DNA from: Aurantimonas sp. HBX-1
GTDB lineage: Bacteria; Pseudomonadota; Alphaproteobacteria; Rhizobiales; Rhizobiaceae
Assembly (NCBI RefSeq): GCF_021391535.1
Contig: NZ_CP090066.1
Coordinates: 1,501,501 to 1,565,500, forward strand
Length of the DNA stretch: 64,000 nucleotides
Direction: 5' to 3'
A program made the translations under genes and the position numbers. The notes beneath the pieces are model-generated. The model worked only from the letters and a program-made list of their open reading frames with translations. It did not search any database and had not been told where the DNA came from. Positions within the stretch are counted from its first letter, which is position 1. Each line of letters starts with the position of its first letter. Below, one piece after another: positions 52,500 through 61,129 of this stretch.

Positions 52500-53474
52500 T
52501 TAATCGACCTTCATGCCGGTCTGCTCGGCGACAGGAATCCATGTCTTCATCTGCTCGGCGACATAGGCTTCCGCCTCATCGACCGTTCCGCCGATCGGCA
52601 GCACGCCCTGTGCTTGGAACTTCTCGATCGTGTCCTCCTTGGCGAGGAACTCGTTCACCGCATTGTTGAGCTTGGCGACGATGGGTTCGGGGACGCCGGC
52701 GGGAGCGACAAGCCCCCACCAGACCGTCACCTCGTAACCAGGCACCGTGGCGGAGACGGGCGGAACGCCCGGCATCAGGTCAGATTCCTCGTTGATAGTA
52801 ACGCCCAGCGCCTTCAGCTTGCCGCTTTCAATGAGTGCCTGGACATTGGTCAGATTGTCGAACATCACGTCGACGCGGCCGGCCACCAAATCGGTACGCG
52901 CCGGGGCGCTACCGCCATAGGGAATGTGCGCCAATTCCGTTCCGGTGAGACTCTTGAAGAGCTCGGCCGAGAGGTGGTTGGAGGAGCCGTTGCCGGCTGA
53001 GCCGTAGTTGATTTCGCCGGGGTTCTGCTTGGCATGCTCGATGAGCTCCGCGACCGTATCTGCGGGGAAATCGGGATGGGCCGCGAGCACGTTGAAGGCG
53101 CCCCCTAGCACGGCGATGTGTGCGAAATCCGTTTCGGTGTCGTACGGCAGGTCCGCGAATAGGCCGGGGTTAACCGCGAACGCGAAGGGGGAGATGCCAA
53201 GTGTGTAGCCATCCGGTTCTGCCTTTGCCACGAGGTCGGTGCCGACCACCGTGCCGCCGCCCGGCCGATTGTCGACTATCACCGTTTCGTCGAAGCGTGT
53301 GCTGAGATCCTCGGCAAGAAGCCGTGCCACCTGATCATTGAACCCACCAGGCGGATAGGCAACTACAATGGTGATTGTCCGGTCAGGATATGACGCGGCT
53401 GCGTCCTGCGCATGACTGACAGAAAAGGGAATAAGGGCCGCAGTCAGGCCGAGTAACATTGTCTTGACGGTCAT
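52500..53474 (-). CDS. tctC: Tripartite tricarboxylate transporter binding protein (TctC)
   Basis: A 324-residue periplasmic binding protein of the Bug/TctC family. The signal peptide ends in SHA (22). The ligand loop VAYPPGGFNDQVAR (38-51) and VVDNRPGGGTVVGTD-type stretch (66-80) are conserved. The tctA and tctB genes lie about 5 kb away on the same strand, with the acid-metabolism genes between. ATG at 53474 follows GGAGGATCC. A palindrome 64 bp before it is likely the operator of the unit. Confidence 0.9.
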   Translation of the reverse strand: MTVKTMLLGLTAALIPFSVSHAQDAAASYPDRTITIVVAYPPGGFNDQVARLLAEDLSTRFDETVIVDNRPGGGTVVGTDLVAKAEPDGYTLGISPFAFAVNPGLFADLPYDTETDFAHIAVLGGAFNVLAAHPDFPADTVAELIEHAKQNPGEINYGSAGNGSSNHLSAELFKSLTGTELAHIPYGGSAPARTDLVAGRVDVMFDNLTNVQALIESGKLKALGVTINEESDLMPGVPPVSATVPGYEVTVWWGLVAPAGVPEPIVAKLNNAVNEFLAKEDTIEKFQAQGVLPIGGTVDEAEAYVAEQMKTWIPVAEQTGMKVD

Positions 53475-53537
53475 TGGGATCCTCCGCTTTGGTTGGGCTG
53501 CAATTAGGCGACTATCGCCGCTTCGTGACCAGCCAAT

Positions 53538-53558
53538 CCTGTAATATGGTATTACAGG
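53538..53558. promoter_or_regulatory. Candidate operator before tctC
   Basis: Perfect 9-bp arms CCTGTAATA and TATTACAGG flank a TGG centre. It resembles GntR/FadR-type operators. The FCD-type regulator in this cluster is the natural candidate for binding, which is inference. Only one copy was seen. Confidence 0.55.
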
Positions 53559-53769
53559 CTTGCTGGCAACAAGGCTGTCGGCATGGTGCTTCGCCCACCT
53601 CAGCAGGGCCAGCGGTGCTCACCGCCTGAGGGCTCCTTGCTCAAAGCCTTCGGAGCGGGATCTCTTACCAGCAGCATGAGGCAGGAAGGCCATGCCGCAG
53701 ATCGAAATTCGTCTAAACGTATGACAAGGCGACAAGGAGGTCGTCCGGCGCCGGGCACGGCAGTGGATG

Positions 53770-54637
53770 GAGCCTTTGGCGGCAGTCGGCGTCGACGACT
53801 TCGCATTTCGGCGGAACCACCACTACGGATCGATCGTCTGCGACCTTGAGCGGCGGCGTATCGTGAAGCTCCTGCCGGACCGCGAGATTGCCACCGTCGC
53901 CGCCTGGCTGTCAGATCACCCCGAGATCACCGTCGTATCCCGTGATCGCGGCGGAGGTTACGGAGAGGCCACCGCACGAGCGCTGCCGAATGCCCTTCAG
54001 GCCGCCGATCGCTGGCATCTAATGGAGAACGCCAGCGCCGCATTCCTTGATGCCGTCAAGAAGTCGATGAAGCCAATTCGCGCTGCGATTGGTGCCACTG
54101 TCATTAATCCAGACCTCCTGACGTCCGCCGAAGCCTTGCAATACCAAGGCTTCTTGCGGCGCGAGGAAACGAACGCCGTTGTGACGGGCCTGGTCGCCGA
54201 AGGTGTTTCGGTCAAGGAGATCGTGAGGCGGACGGGGCGAAGCCGCGGGCTGGTTCGTCAGATCGTCCGCGGCGAACGCAATGACGTCTTTCGCACACGG
54301 TTGGGCTCACTCGATCCGCATCTGCCCTTCCTCGACAGAGGCCGGCGCCCCTACCTTGGCGGATGCGCGGGTTCTCCTCGATCGTTTCCAAGCCGTCGTC
54401 CGCGGTCGCGCCGTCTTGGATCTCGATCCCTGGATTACCGACGCCAGTTCGAGCCTCTTGGCCTCGTTCGCCCGAGGCCTCAGAAACGATCTGGCCGCTG
54501 TCCGGGCCGCGGTGACCGAACCGTGGTCGAACGGCCAGACCGAAGGCCAGGTCAACAAACTGAAGCTCGTGAAGCGTCAGATGTATGGTCGCGCCAAGAT
54601 CGATCTGCTGGAAGCGCGGCTGCTCGGCGCAGCATGA
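53770..54637 (+). pseudogene. Decayed ISL3-family transposase
   Basis: The frame from 53770 reads LAAVGVDDFAFRRNHHYGSIVCD (part), the catalytic core of ISL3 transposases, and continues to about 54340 with VSRDRGGGYGEAT, WHLMENASAAF and TGRSRGLVRQIVRG. There a shift occurs: the next frame carries LDPWITDASSS and the C-terminal WSNGQTEGQVNKLKLVKRQMYGRAK, ending at 54637. Between these parts the family normally has about a hundred more residues, and the N-terminal zinc-finger/HTH is absent. The element is therefore dead. Inverted ends were not recognised. Confidence 0.8.
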
Positions 54638-54659
54638 TCGTCATCGGATATGCGTCAGA

Positions 54660-54975
54660 CCCAAAATCGCACGCCGAATGACAGCCGTCCCGCAACCGGC
54701 CGATCGCCTAGCCCCGCTCCTGCCATTGCCGCCGCTGGCGCAACGATGGCTTGCACAGGCGACGAGTCGATCGGGATGGCGGCGGGCAATCCGTTAACCG
54801 CTGCCAGAGCGTGGGAGACGTCGACCCACGCGCCCTTAGCAGCCCACCTGACGAACCGGTCGTAGAGGGTCTTTGCGGGCCATGAGCTTCGGGCGCATCC
54901 TTCACCGGAAACCTATTTCGGGACGTGGATGATCCCGCTGATGACCCAGCGGTGACGCGGCGCCGGTGATCGGCG
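54660..54975 (-). pseudogene. Decayed IS5-family transposase fragment
   Basis: Reading the minus strand, RHRWVISGIIHVPK is followed by an in-frame stop, then GEGCARSSWPAKTLYDRFVRWAAKGAW (part). This mirrors the start of IS5/IS427-type transposases, which read RWVISGIIHVLK, then an RDCPPEYGP-type stretch and NRF-RWS. The remainder is degenerate and the DDE residues are not complete. It lies next to the ISL3 remnant, so the two elements have stacked at the same spot. Boundaries are approximate. Confidence 0.6.
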
Positions 54976-54983
54976 CCAGCTCA

Positions 54984-55991
54984 TCAGCCTATCATGCCAT
55001 CGCGCCGGCTCGACCTGAAGCGCCGGCGATATTCACTCGGTGAGAGACCAACGAGCCGCTGGAAAATTCGTCGGAACGCCGCAGTATCACCGTAACCAAC
55101 CGTCCAGGCCACTTGTTCCACCGGCTGCCGAGTGAACTGAAGGAGCTCGCGTGCCCTGCCGATCCTAAGCTGCTGCAGGTACGCGGTCGGCGTCATGCCG
55201 GTCGCGGCCTTGAAGCGGCGGAGGAACGTCCGCGTCTCCATCGACGCCTCGCACGCCATGCCCGCAACGGTGATGGCCTGTGTCGGGTCGGATTGCAGCC
55301 GGCGCTGCACCTTGAGGATTGGCTCGTCGCTGTGCGTGAGGCGCGGCACCAAGGTGCTGTAGTGCTGCTGCTCGCGACCGGCCGGATCGATCAGCCAAAA
55401 CTGCGCGGCTTCCACCATGACAGTAGGTCCGAGGAGCCGGTCGATGAGGCGCATGCCCAGGTCCGTCCAAGCCATCATGCCGCCGGCGGTGAGAATATCG
55501 CCATCCTCGATCACTACTTTGTCCGCGTCGACCTTCACGTTCGGGAAGCTTTGCCGGAGCATGTCCGCGTACCGCCAGTGGGTGGTCGCAGGGCGTCCAG
55601 CCAGCACGCCCGCCGCTGCGAGAACGAAAGTTCCGCAGCCGGTGGCGGCCAACGTCGTACCTTCGGCATGCCGCTTCGCCAGCCACGTTGCGAACGGCGC
55701 CGCTGTCTCCACGTCCACCGGCCCCGGGACGCGGTCCAGCGCGAGCGCGGGCGCAATCACGACCTCCGGGCGACGCTCGCTGCCGGGGTGCGTGTCGAAC
55801 ACGCGGCCGATCACGCCCGTCCCGTCCATGTCCCAGTGCGTGAGGCGCAGCGGCGGTCCGCCTTGGGCGACGGAGAAGTCGCTCGCAACCTGCAGAAGGT
55901 CAGTCATTCCCTGGACCATCCCAATGTAGCACTGTGGGTAGAGCAGGATTCCGACCTCTGCTGCCGCCGTGCGCGATTCCAATAGACCCAT
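54984..55991 (-). CDS. GlxA-family transcriptional regulator (DJ-1/PfpI plus AraC-type HTH)
   Basis: A 335-residue regulator. Residues 10-200 form the DJ-1/PfpI domain, with the TGCGTFVLAAAGVL nucleophile elbow holding a Cys. The C-terminal part (about 230-325) has two AraC-type helix-turn-helix units (ACEASMETRTFLRRFK and VGYGDTAAFRRIFQ). Family members respond to small amides or acids. It lies on minus upstream of the VOC gene, which diverges from it, with 362 bp between. Its target is likely one of the adjacent genes. ATG at 55991 follows CAGGAGGTT. Confidence 0.88.
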   Translation of the reverse strand: MGLLESRTAAAEVGILLYPQCYIGMVQGMTDLLQVASDFSVAQGGPPLRLTHWDMDGTGVIGRVFDTHPGSERRPEVVIAPALALDRVPGPVDVETAAPFATWLAKRHAEGTTLAATGCGTFVLAAAGVLAGRPATTHWRYADMLRQSFPNVKVDADKVVIEDGDILTAGGMMAWTDLGMRLIDRLLGPTVMVEAAQFWLIDPAGREQQHYSTLVPRLTHSDEPILKVQRRLQSDPTQAITVAGMACEASMETRTFLRRFKAATGMTPTAYLQQLRIGRARELLQFTRQPVEQVAWTVGYGDTAAFRRIFQRLVGLSPSEYRRRFRSSRRDGMIG

Positions 55992-56353
55992 CGCAACCTC
56001 CTGCTCGCCCGCCGGTTTGTCGTTTTTGACACGGACTTTGTCGGAAACGCCAGTTCAGATCCATCGGCGAAGTCGGCAGAAACGATCCGTCCGACAGGAC
56101 GCGGCACCGTCCGCAGCCGCTGGGGACATGTTCTGGCAAACGCGCGTCCGCCCGACAGCTGACGACTGTCGCGGTCTTCCTCGTCGCTATCTGGAGCGTC
56201 CGTGACCCCTGCTAAACGCGCAGACCGCCTCGTCCGATCGGCTCACCATCGACTTTGCGGGATCACCGGGCCCGGCCGCTGCTCGTTCTCGCAGGCGTCG
56301 TCCTGCCGACCCGCAGCGTCGAAAACTTCAACGCTCGAACCAAGGAGACTAGG
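55992..56353. other. Divergent promoter region between the GlxA regulator and the VOC gene
   Basis: No protein gene is supported. The region must hold the two divergent promoters. No palindrome with long arms stands out on inspection. Confidence 0.4.
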
Positions 56354-56968
56354 ATGAACTTTCCCACCCGTATGACGCTCTGCGTGGCATCCTGCCTTAT
56401 GTCTATCTGCGCTGCCGCTCAACCCGCGCACCACGATGACGCATCGTCGCCAGCCGTTACTTCCGAAGCGCAAGGCCCTAAACCCATTCACCTGCTCCAC
56501 GGAACAGGCCTCCATCATATCAATGTCGCTGCTTTCGACATGGACGAAACCATCGCCTTTTACGAACAAGCCTTCGGATTCGAGCTCCTGTTTCGGTGGG
56601 ATGGCGTCGACGCGCAACGCGGCGGTCAAATCCATTTCCGCAATCCACTCAGAGGTGCGCAGATGGACATGGGCGACGGTCAGATTCTTGAAATCATATC
56701 CGCGCCGGACAATGCCGGGCGACCAGACGGTTCAGACGCGAGTTTGCATCACATCGGGCTTCGTGTTTCGGATCTGGAAGCAGCCTACGATCGCGCACTC
56801 GCCGCAGGTGCCAAACCGCATCCGATCGAAGACGGAAAAGGTGGGATATGGGACGGCCCGACCACGATTACGCTGAAGGCCCAGCCGCCCTTCGAGCGCT
56901 CGTTTGAGGTGCGCGCTGCACACGTCGAGGGACCCAACGGTGAGATCATCGAACTGTTCGAATCCTGA
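56354..56968 (+). CDS. Secreted VOC (glyoxalase-fold) family protein
   Basis: A 204-residue protein with a signal peptide ending near AAAQ (about 23) and a His-rich mature start (QPAHHDD). The VOC fold has two beta-alpha-beta-beta modules: LHHINVAAFDMDE (53-65) and SLHHIGLRVSDLE, with possible metal ligands His54, Glu in QILEI, His in LHHIG and Glu in GEIIELF. Dioxygenases, lyases and resistance proteins share this fold. Export of a VOC protein is uncommon. The ATG at 56354 has AAGGAGACTAGG. Function cannot be assigned. Confidence 0.85.
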   Translation: MNFPTRMTLCVASCLMSICAAAQPAHHDDASSPAVTSEAQGPKPIHLLHGTGLHHINVAAFDMDETIAFYEQAFGFELLFRWDGVDAQRGGQIHFRNPLRGAQMDMGDGQILEIISAPDNAGRPDGSDASLHHIGLRVSDLEAAYDRALAAGAKPHPIEDGKGGIWDGPTTITLKAQPPFERSFEVRAAHVEGPNGEIIELFES

Positions 56969-57324
56969 TCTGGCTGAGGCGGCCGTGACGACCGGATCGT
57001 TCGACATGCCCAGCAGGCCGGCTCCTTGCGGTTGATTGTCGCCCGCGCTGCTGACAGGTGCTCGTGGAGGGAAGAGACCGACACGCCGAGCCACCGCGCT
57101 ACTTCGCGGCCACCGCGGCGCCAAGGCCAGAGGGTGCATCAGCCTGACGGAACATGACGTCCGACTGGGGGCACGTGCGGGAACGTGTCACCGAGCGCGG
57201 CCGCCGAGGCATTCACCTTCATCCACCCAAGCAACCACGGTCCCTCTCATAAATCAGCGTTTGTGAGAGGTGACCTGCTGCCCGAAATGCACGAACAGAA
57301 CCGCCTCGGGATATTCGGTGCCGT
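56969..57324. other. Intergenic region after the VOC gene
   Basis: No protein gene is supported. It separates convergent genes; no strong terminator hairpin was recognised. Confidence 0.4.
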
Positions 57325-57888
57325 TCATCTGCCCCACGACCAGAACTCTGCCAGCGTCGCCATCACGGCACCGCCTTCGGGAGAGGCCATGTCGCCGACG
57401 AGACCTGTAAAGAAGCTGGAAATATTGGTGACCACCACCCCGGCCGCGCGCATCTGATCGAGCGCGGTTGCCTCGGTTCGGTTGCTGAGGCCGCCGCAAC
57501 AATCGACCAGCACTACGACATCGTAACCTTCTTGCCGCGCATCGAGAGCCGTGTGCAGGACCGCAATCTCGGACGAGACACCGGCAAGGACGACCGTCGA
57601 GCGCTGGTTGTTCGTCACGCGCGTGCGGCACGCCGTGTCGGCAAGAGCGCTGATCGTGGTGCGAACCAGAACGCCGATCGAAGCGAGTTCATCGATCGGG
57701 GCGGGCGATTCGTCGCCAAGGGGCACGACCGATGCCGTCGTCGGTAGCGCCAGCGCGTCAGCCATCCGCGTCACGGCGGTCGCAGCGCGCTTCAGCGAGT
57801 TCGGGGGCAGGGTGGCGGAGGAGGCAACGATCGGCGGCTGCATCTCCACAAACAGGATCTGGACGTCGTTGATTGCTTTGGTCGTCAT
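57325..57888 (-). CDS. Isochorismatase-fold protein lacking the catalytic triad
   Basis: A 187-residue protein with the fold of YcaC-type hydrolases. The usual catalytic Asp is Glu15 (LFVEMQPP), the expected Lys region reads RVTNNQRS (91-97), and the Cys position of the VVTEVCV-type motif is Ala109 (GVSSEIAVLHTAL). The glycine, aromatic and alanine framework is otherwise conserved. Loss of all three residues suggests a pseudoenzyme or a binding/scaffold role rather than a hydrolase. It lies 37 bp after the DUF417 gene on the same strand, so they share an operon. Confidence 0.72.
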   Translation of the reverse strand: MTTKAINDVQILFVEMQPPIVASSATLPPNSLKRAATAVTRMADALALPTTASVVPLGDESPAPIDELASIGVLVRTTISALADTACRTRVTNNQRSTVVLAGVSSEIAVLHTALDARQEGYDVVVLVDCCGGLSNRTEATALDQMRAAGVVVTNISSFFTGLVGDMASPEGGAVMATLAEFWSWGR

Positions 57889-57925
57889 GGTGGTCTCTTT
57901 TTCGGACGGGCGGCAGGCGAGGTGT

Positions 57926-58432
57926 CTATTTGAGGCGAGCCAGGCTTTCGCCGAGAATAACCAGACTGACGCCGAGGAGAGCGATGTCCTTCACGAGGAA
58001 AGAGCCAAGGAAGTTCAGGAACGGAAAGCCGCCCGAACCTTCTTCCCAAATCGGCAGGGCCAGCATCGTGGACACCGTTACGGCAAAGGTAAGCGCGCCG
58101 AGAAAGCCACCTGCGAGGCCCGCCTTCGGATAGCGAACGGACGCAAGCAGAAGCGCCGCCGTCGCGATCTCGACGATGCCCAGCAGCCAGGATGCCCCGG
58201 TCTCGCCGAAAACGAGATAGAGCCAGGACAGCCAAGGCGTCCCGCCGATGACAGGCTTCAGAGCCTCGACCTCGATTGCGGTGAACTTCAAAAGCCCGAT
58301 TAGAAGAAGCGGGATTACCACGCCCGCAAGAGCGATGGCTCGGCCGGTCCGTTCAATACGCATGTTGGTGGATTGAACCCGGTCAGTAGGCGCGGTGAAG
58401 AGAGCCAGATCTTGGTCATTATAGGGGGGCAT
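57926..58432 (-). CDS. DUF417 (YkgB/RclC-like) membrane protein
   Basis: A 168-residue membrane protein with four predicted helices. The helix LAGVVIPLLLIGLLKFTAIEVEALKPVI (part), the KFT/E-ALKP region and the ending GRSLARLK-like tail match the YkgB/RclC family of inner-membrane proteins linked to reactive chlorine resistance in enteric bacteria. I chose the ATG at 58432, which has GGAGGACAGC; a longer start at 58588 would add a Cys- and Arg-rich stretch that is not conserved. It heads a two-gene operon with the isochorismatase-fold pseudoenzyme. Confidence 0.82.
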   Translation of the reverse strand: MPPYNDQDLALFTAPTDRVQSTNMRIERTGRAIALAGVVIPLLLIGLLKFTAIEVEALKPVIGGTPWLSWLYLVFGETGASWLLGIVEIATAALLLASVRYPKAGLAGGFLGALTFAVTVSTMLALPIWEEGSGGFPFLNFLGSFLVKDIALLGVSLVILGESLARLK

Positions 58433-58732
58433 GCTGTCCTCCAGTCTCTGCTTTACATCTCCGTCGCCCAGACACGTGAGCCGGCAGAGCATCGAAGCTG
58501 CGCAGGACTCGGATCGAAGCGACATTCGCTTTCCGCCTGAACATACGCGCCGACATCGGCCGCCATTACAGACAACTTTGCAAAGCACCTCCGAGAGGCT
58601 TTCGCTCGCAGATCACCCTGTGCCGGAGGTTCGAGCGCTTCCCAGATATCGACGATGTGGTCTCCGGCCGTCGGGTTAGGCCCGCAGGTCCCGATGGGGG
58701 GCACCTACGGGCTGCGGCTCGGCGGAAACTGC

Positions 58733-59602
58733 TCATTGGCGCGTCCCGACAGCCAGAAGAATGGGAGATCTCAGAACGACCCGATCACCTGTCCTGACAC
58801 GGTCGACGATTGACAGGATCGCGTCATCCACGCGTCGCTGGTCGGCTTTGCTCAATCCAGTGTAGACGTTCATGTATCGGTGCAGTTCACCGAGCTCATC
58901 GAGGTAGGTTTGTCCGGCAGGACCTTCCCACACGATGTCGAACTCTTCGACCCGGACCCCGGCGAGACCGGCCTTCTCGAACTCCTCGGTCAGGCGCGTC
59001 GGATCTGACAGTGCGATGAGGCCTTCCGGGGTTGCCGCCGGCGGCATGTCCGGAAAGACGGCGCGGAGTGCTTCGGCCATAACGAGAAAGGGACCGCCGG
59101 CTGGCGGCTTTCGCAAAGTCGCCACGCAGACTATTCCACCGGTTCGGGTGACGCGGGCCTGCTCTGATAATCCGCGCTGCCAGTCGGGAAACAGGCTGAG
59201 GCCGAGGAGAGAGAACGTCGCATCGAAGCTCTTGTCGTCGAGCGAGAGGGCCTGTCCATCCATCTGCCGCGCTTCGCAGCCCGGGAACGGCGCAAGTCTC
59301 TCGGCCAAGAGTTCGACCATGCCGGGGACGCTGTCGATTGCAAGGACGGACGCGCCGGCCAGCGCCGCAGGAACGCTCAACGCACCGGCGCCGGCGGCGA
59401 TGTCGAGAATCCGCGTGCCCCAGTGTAGATTGGGAATGCGATCAAGCGCAGTCGCGGCAATCTGTCCCGTGACGCGGTTCGACGTCCTCTCATAGACGCG
59501 GGCGAAGTCATACGTCGAATGGGGCCGGTCGGCGTCATTTCCTGATGATTGGACGGAAGCGGGGCCCAGGCTGGTAGTGTCCGGCTGGCGTGAGACGTTC
59601 AT
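58733..59602 (-). CDS. Class I SAM-dependent methyltransferase
   Basis: A 289-residue methyltransferase. The SAM-binding motif I is RILDIAAGAGALSVPAA (about 83-99), followed by VLAIDSVPGMVELL with the acidic residue of the second strand. The segment LSLDDKSFDATFSLLGLSLFPDW (part) contains motif IV. Members methylate small molecules such as quinones, arsenite or antibiotics; the substrate is unknown here. I chose the ATG at 59602 with GAGGAACTGCG. It is on the same strand as the FAD monooxygenase, 388 bp away, and may be monocistronic. Confidence 0.85.
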   Translation of the reverse strand: MNVSRQPDTTSLGPASVQSSGNDADRPHSTYDFARVYERTSNRVTGQIAATALDRIPNLHWGTRILDIAAGAGALSVPAALAGASVLAIDSVPGMVELLAERLAPFPGCEARQMDGQALSLDDKSFDATFSLLGLSLFPDWQRGLSEQARVTRTGGIVCVATLRKPPAGGPFLVMAEALRAVFPDMPPAATPEGLIALSDPTRLTEEFEKAGLAGVRVEEFDIVWEGPAGQTYLDELGELHRYMNVYTGLSKADQRRVDDAILSIVDRVRTGDRVVLRSPILLAVGTRQ

Positions 59603-59989
59603 CGCAGTTCCTCGTTGCAAATGATGAGAGCGGCAGGGCCACCTCGGCAAGGTATCAGGACGCGCCCCTGAGACGGGGAGGTCACCTCGAGCCTTGCTGC
59701 GCCTACGAGCAATGATCACCTATCATTACATCTTCGCAGGGGTCCGGCGCTGGGGCCGGAGACGGCAAGCCATGGACGTGGTGAGCCAGGTTGGACGAGC
59801 CGCCGCCAGCGCGAAGCGGGCGGCGGACACGGTGGAGGGCTCAGGGCTCGCGTCCCCTCGCTCGCGTCGAGAGCCGTGAGGCGGCTGCGGAACGCCCGAT
59901 CACATAGCGCGCCAAGTCAATCGGCGAGCCGTTGCATATTGCTGGCGTTCCTCCAGCGGGGCCGTCTGGTCGCAGGCTCGCTGGTCGTT
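59603..59989. other. Intergenic region between the FAD monooxygenase and the methyltransferase
   Basis: No protein gene is supported. The two flanking genes run in the same direction, so this stretch holds the methyltransferase promoter. Confidence 0.4.
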
Positions 59990-61129
59990 CTATGCTGTCA
60001 GCGTATCGACGACGGGGATCTTCAGCGGATCGAAGGTCGCTCGGTAGCTGCGCGGGCCGAGGAAGGGCATCAAAAACGGGCGGAGGGCAACAGGCAGTCG
60101 GGCCGCCTTTGCCATGCGATCGGTCATGGTCTGGACATGCTCGACGCGGTTACGGCGCAGGCGCTCGTAGTCTTCGCCGACATTCTTCCAGTCCGTGCGC
60201 GAGGCAAGGAGGCCAGAAAGGACGATCGCGTCTTCCATGCCGAGGGCCGCTCCCTGCGCCCAGACCGGCGCGGTGGCATGGGCGGCGTCACCGATGAGGA
60301 TCGCCCCGTCTCGGCTCCATCTTGCGAGCCGAACTTCTTCGAGGGGCGAGTAGTGCATCCGCCCCTCGGCCAAGAGCGCCCAATCGACCGATGCGCGCAC
60401 CTGCGCCGGAAAGCGGCCGAGAAGGTGTCGGAGATCGGACAGATCACCTCGCGGATGCTGCTTTCCGGTCGCCGCGGCCCAGCCGTAGACTTCGTCGTGC
60501 TCGACCGGGATCAGAAGCGCCGTCGCATGCGCGTCAGTCCACACCGTCCAGGCACCGACGCCGGGGTTCGGCGCCATGAAACGCCAACTCGCCGATGCCA
60601 GTCGGGCCGACGCCGGCGACCCGGCTTCGAAGCGCAGCCGTCGCACGGTGGAATGCACGCCATCGCTGCCCACGAGGATCTTTGCGCGAAATTCGGCACC
60701 ACCCTCGGTGCGAACTGTCATATCGCCCATTTTTCCTTCGACGCCGTCGATCTTGACGCCCCGCCTCACGGTCGCGGCGGGAAGATGTGCCGCGAGCAGG
60801 TCCATCAGGTCGCCGCGCCGTACACATCGCGGGGTGATGGCATCGCCCCAAAAATGCTTCTCGTCGACGGCAAAGAGAAGGTCGTCCTTGGCCGAGCGAT
60901 ACTCCCGGCGCTCGACCGGCCGTCCATATGACCCGATCGCATCTCCAAGGCCGAGCTGTGCCAGGGCAGCGATGGCGTTGCCCGGAAGGTTGATCGCAAG
61001 TCCTGCGTCCCTGTCGTTCATGCGTTGTTCGAGGACGAGCGGGTTGATGCCACGCCGGTACAATGCGCGAGCCAGAGCGAGCCCGGAGATACCTGCTCCG
61101 GCGATGAGGACGTCGTGGATTTCACTCAA
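59990..61129 (-). CDS. FAD-dependent monooxygenase
   Basis: A 379-residue group A flavin hydroxylase. The FAD Rossmann motif is IAGAGISGLALARAL (9-23), the DG motif is VGSDGVHSTVRRL (about 152-164), and the GD motif is LIGDAAHATAPVWAQGAALGMEDA (part, near 275-298). These enzymes hydroxylate aromatic acids, phenols or antibiotics with NAD(P)H and oxygen. It is a different subfamily from NicC: the GD-motif tail reads VWAQGA rather than HMAQGA. It starts with ATG at 61129. Substrate unknown. Confidence 0.87.
   Translation of the reverse strand: MSEIHDVLIAGAGISGLALARALYRRGINPLVLEQRMNDRDAGLAINLPGNAIAALAQLGLGDAIGSYGRPVERREYRSAKDDLLFAVDEKHFWGDAITPRCVRRGDLMDLLAAHLPAATVRRGVKIDGVEGKMGDMTVRTEGGAEFRAKILVGSDGVHSTVRRLRFEAGSPASARLASASWRFMAPNPGVGAWTVWTDAHATALLIPVEHDEVYGWAAATGKQHPRGDLSDLRHLLGRFPAQVRASVDWALLAEGRMHYSPLEEVRLARWSRDGAILIGDAAHATAPVWAQGAALGMEDAIVLSGLLASRTDWKNVGEDYERLRRNRVEHVQTMTDRMAKAARLPVALRPFLMPFLGPRSYRATFDPLKIPVVDTLTA

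Noticed and set aside
53770..54637. Active ISL3 element
   Set aside because: The transposase lacks its N-terminus, has a shift and lost a central part, and no inverted ends were recognised.
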